Shown here in pieces: positions 63,064 to 64,000 of a DNA stretch of 64,000 bases. The translations under genes and the position numbers were made by a program. Within the stretch, counting starts at the first letter, position 1; the number at the start of each line of letters is the position of its first letter. The notes below the pieces were generated by a model. That model worked only from the letters and a program-made list of their open reading frames with translations. It was not told where the DNA came from and ran no database searches. Source of the DNA: Lysinibacillus fusiformis (GTDB lineage Bacteria > Bacillota > Bacilli > Bacillales_A > Planococcaceae); the NCBI RefSeq assembly GCF_016925635.1, contig NZ_CP070490.1, positions 1,054,001 to 1,118,000 of the forward strand, in the 5' to 3' direction.

Positions 63064-63699
63064 TTAATGACTGTGTCCTTCTTGATTCATCTCATTCGAA
63101 TGCATGGATCCAGATGCATCATTTTCTTCCTCAGCCTTTTTTTGCATCATTTTCTTCCGTCTCTCCAATGCGTCCTCTTTAATTTTTTGTAGTTCCTCCA
63201 CATAAGCTTTCGGATTTTCTTGCATATATTTATCTGCTTCAGCCTTGTCCACGAAATAAATATAGCCCCAATTCATCGGAGATTTCAGCTCTGTTTTTAC
63301 AATGGTTGCATCTTCAATCTTTGCCCAATCTTTCGTCACAAAATCACGCACAAATTTTTCGTTTTTTTCTTCATTTGCAACCTCTGCATTTAATAAACAG
63401 CCAATATCATCATAAAAAGCGATGGTTCCATCTTCTTTTATTGCTTGTGCTGAAAATACGCCCATCTCATGATCTTTCATATAAACCTTCATGTTACACA
63501 TTTCACAAATTGTATCTTCCTTCGGCTCTTGTAATCGTGTATCTACTAGCGAAGCAACTTGTACAGAATTTTTCACGGTTTCTGATTCATTTTGCATCGC
63601 TTCTTGCCCAACTTCATTTTCTTCTACCTGGGCTTTTTCGCTGCCACATGCTGCAAGTACAAATAATAATATTAGTGCAGGTAACCATAATTTTTTCAC
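63064..63699 (-). CDS. Second NosL-like copper lipoprotein
   Basis: 211 aa from the GTG at 63699 (GGAGG 8 nt upstream). Lipoprotein signal MKKLWLPALILLFVLAAC, an acidic Glu/Gln/Asn linker, then a NosL domain with EDTICEMCNMKVYMKDHEMG (CxxCxM), DDIGCLLNAE and ELKSPMNWGYIYF. Unlike the first NosL it ends in a long Lys/Glu helix and a tail with Met and His (MHSNEMNQEGHSH) that could bind copper. The IS element begins 6 nt after its stop. Neighbouring genes suggest it precedes nosD in the original operon. Confidence 0.88.
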   Translation of the reverse strand: MKKLWLPALILLFVLAACGSEKAQVEENEVGQEAMQNESETVKNSVQVASLVDTRLQEPKEDTICEMCNMKVYMKDHEMGVFSAQAIKEDGTIAFYDDIGCLLNAEVANEEKNEKFVRDFVTKDWAKIEDATIVKTELKSPMNWGYIYFVDKAEADKYMQENPKAYVEELQKIKEDALERRKKMMQKKAEEENDASGSMHSNEMNQEGHSH

Positions 63700-63872
63700 A
63701 ACGTTTTCCTCCAAATTTCGTTTTTCTGTTGCCATATCCTACATTACAGATTAGTTGTGAAATTAGTTAAAAATCGCAGTGAAATATTGGAAAAATTTTC
63801 TTGAACATTAAATGAACATCTTCACTTCAAATATTTTGAATTTAGTGCTTTCATTTACTTCCTCCTCAAAAA

Positions 63873-63905
63873 TAAAAACTCCCCACACGGATGTGGAGAG
63901 TTTGG
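63873..63905 (-). terminator. Terminator of the gene entering from the right
   Basis: A 9-bp stem CTCTCCACA / TGTGGGGAG with a 4-nt loop and TTTTTATTTTT on the minus strand. It separates this gene from nosL2, whose promoter must lie in 63700-63870. Confidence 0.8.
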
Positions 63906-63906
63906 C

Positions 63907-64000
63907 TTATATGGAAGAACGGTAACTATTGAGTCGCTTCTTTTGTTTGTTTAAACGACTTAGCTTTAATGCCGTTTCATTTAATTCACGACGAATTTGC
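63907..64000 (-). CDS. C-terminal end of a gene cut by the window edge
   Basis: The last 31 codons of a minus-strand frame (ETALKLSRLNKQKKRLNSYR) ending at TAA 63907-63909, rich in Lys/Arg/Leu and probably helical. A terminator follows at once. Too short to name. Confidence 0.5.
   Translation of the reverse strand, partial: QIRRELNETALKLSRLNKQKKRLNSYRSSI

Overview
The window is a low-GC Firmicutes chromosome segment, most like a Lysinibacillus or related Bacillaceae/Planococcaceae genome. The reasons are the purEKBCSQLFMNHD order followed by yerA-yerB-yerC-pcrB-pcrA-ligA-camS-gatCAB-dagK-rlmCD (the Bacillus subtilis order), guanine riboswitches of Bacillus type, a CydS-type cytochrome bd small subunit, and strong AGGAGG ribosome binding sites. 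Almost every gene is on the minus strand, so the segment is shown in reverse. Genus is an inference; the rRNA genes present here would settle it.

Layout. 1-8.8 kb is an AT-rich accessory region: a decayed DUF3800 gene, two tandem ParB-like paralogues (the upstream one apparently frameshifted in an A7 run), dus, a Fur-controlled AraC regulator fused in frame to a siderophore-binding lipoprotein, then a graveyard of small broken genes and repeated fragments. 8.8-13.1 kb holds rlmCD, a zinc-ribbon protein and a cytochrome bd operon (40-aa membrane protein, cydA, cydB, cydS). 13.2-14.1 kb is a 42-bp minisatellite. 14.1-28.9 kb is housekeeping: dagK, gatCAB, camS, ligA, pcrA, pcrB, yerC, yerB, yerA. 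29.6-42.6 kb is the complete purine operon, preceded by two PurBoxes, a promoter and a guanine riboswitch. 43.7-48.6 kb is an rRNA operon (16S-23S-5S, no tRNA). 49-53.5 kb carries pbuG and guaA, each behind its own guanine riboswitch, with a MOSC gene between them. 53.5-57.8 kb is a MoxR-DUF58-transglutaminase operon. 58-63.7 kb is a nos accessory cluster (nosF, nosY, nosL, nosD and a second nosL) in which nosD has an in-frame amber codon and an IS1182-family element sits between the second nosL and nosD.

How it works together. De novo IMP synthesis (pur), GMP synthesis (guaA) and guanine/hypoxanthine uptake (pbuG) are clustered and all read as guanine-responsive through three aptamers within 11 kb. 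ligA, pcrA and pcrB form a DNA metabolism/lipid block; gatCAB makes Gln-tRNA(Gln)/Asn-tRNA(Asn). The most unusual items are the AraC-lipoprotein fusion that still contains a complete Fur-box promoter, ribosome binding site and lipobox in its middle; the tandem orphan ParB-like genes; the minisatellite; and a nos cluster carrying two independent lesions.
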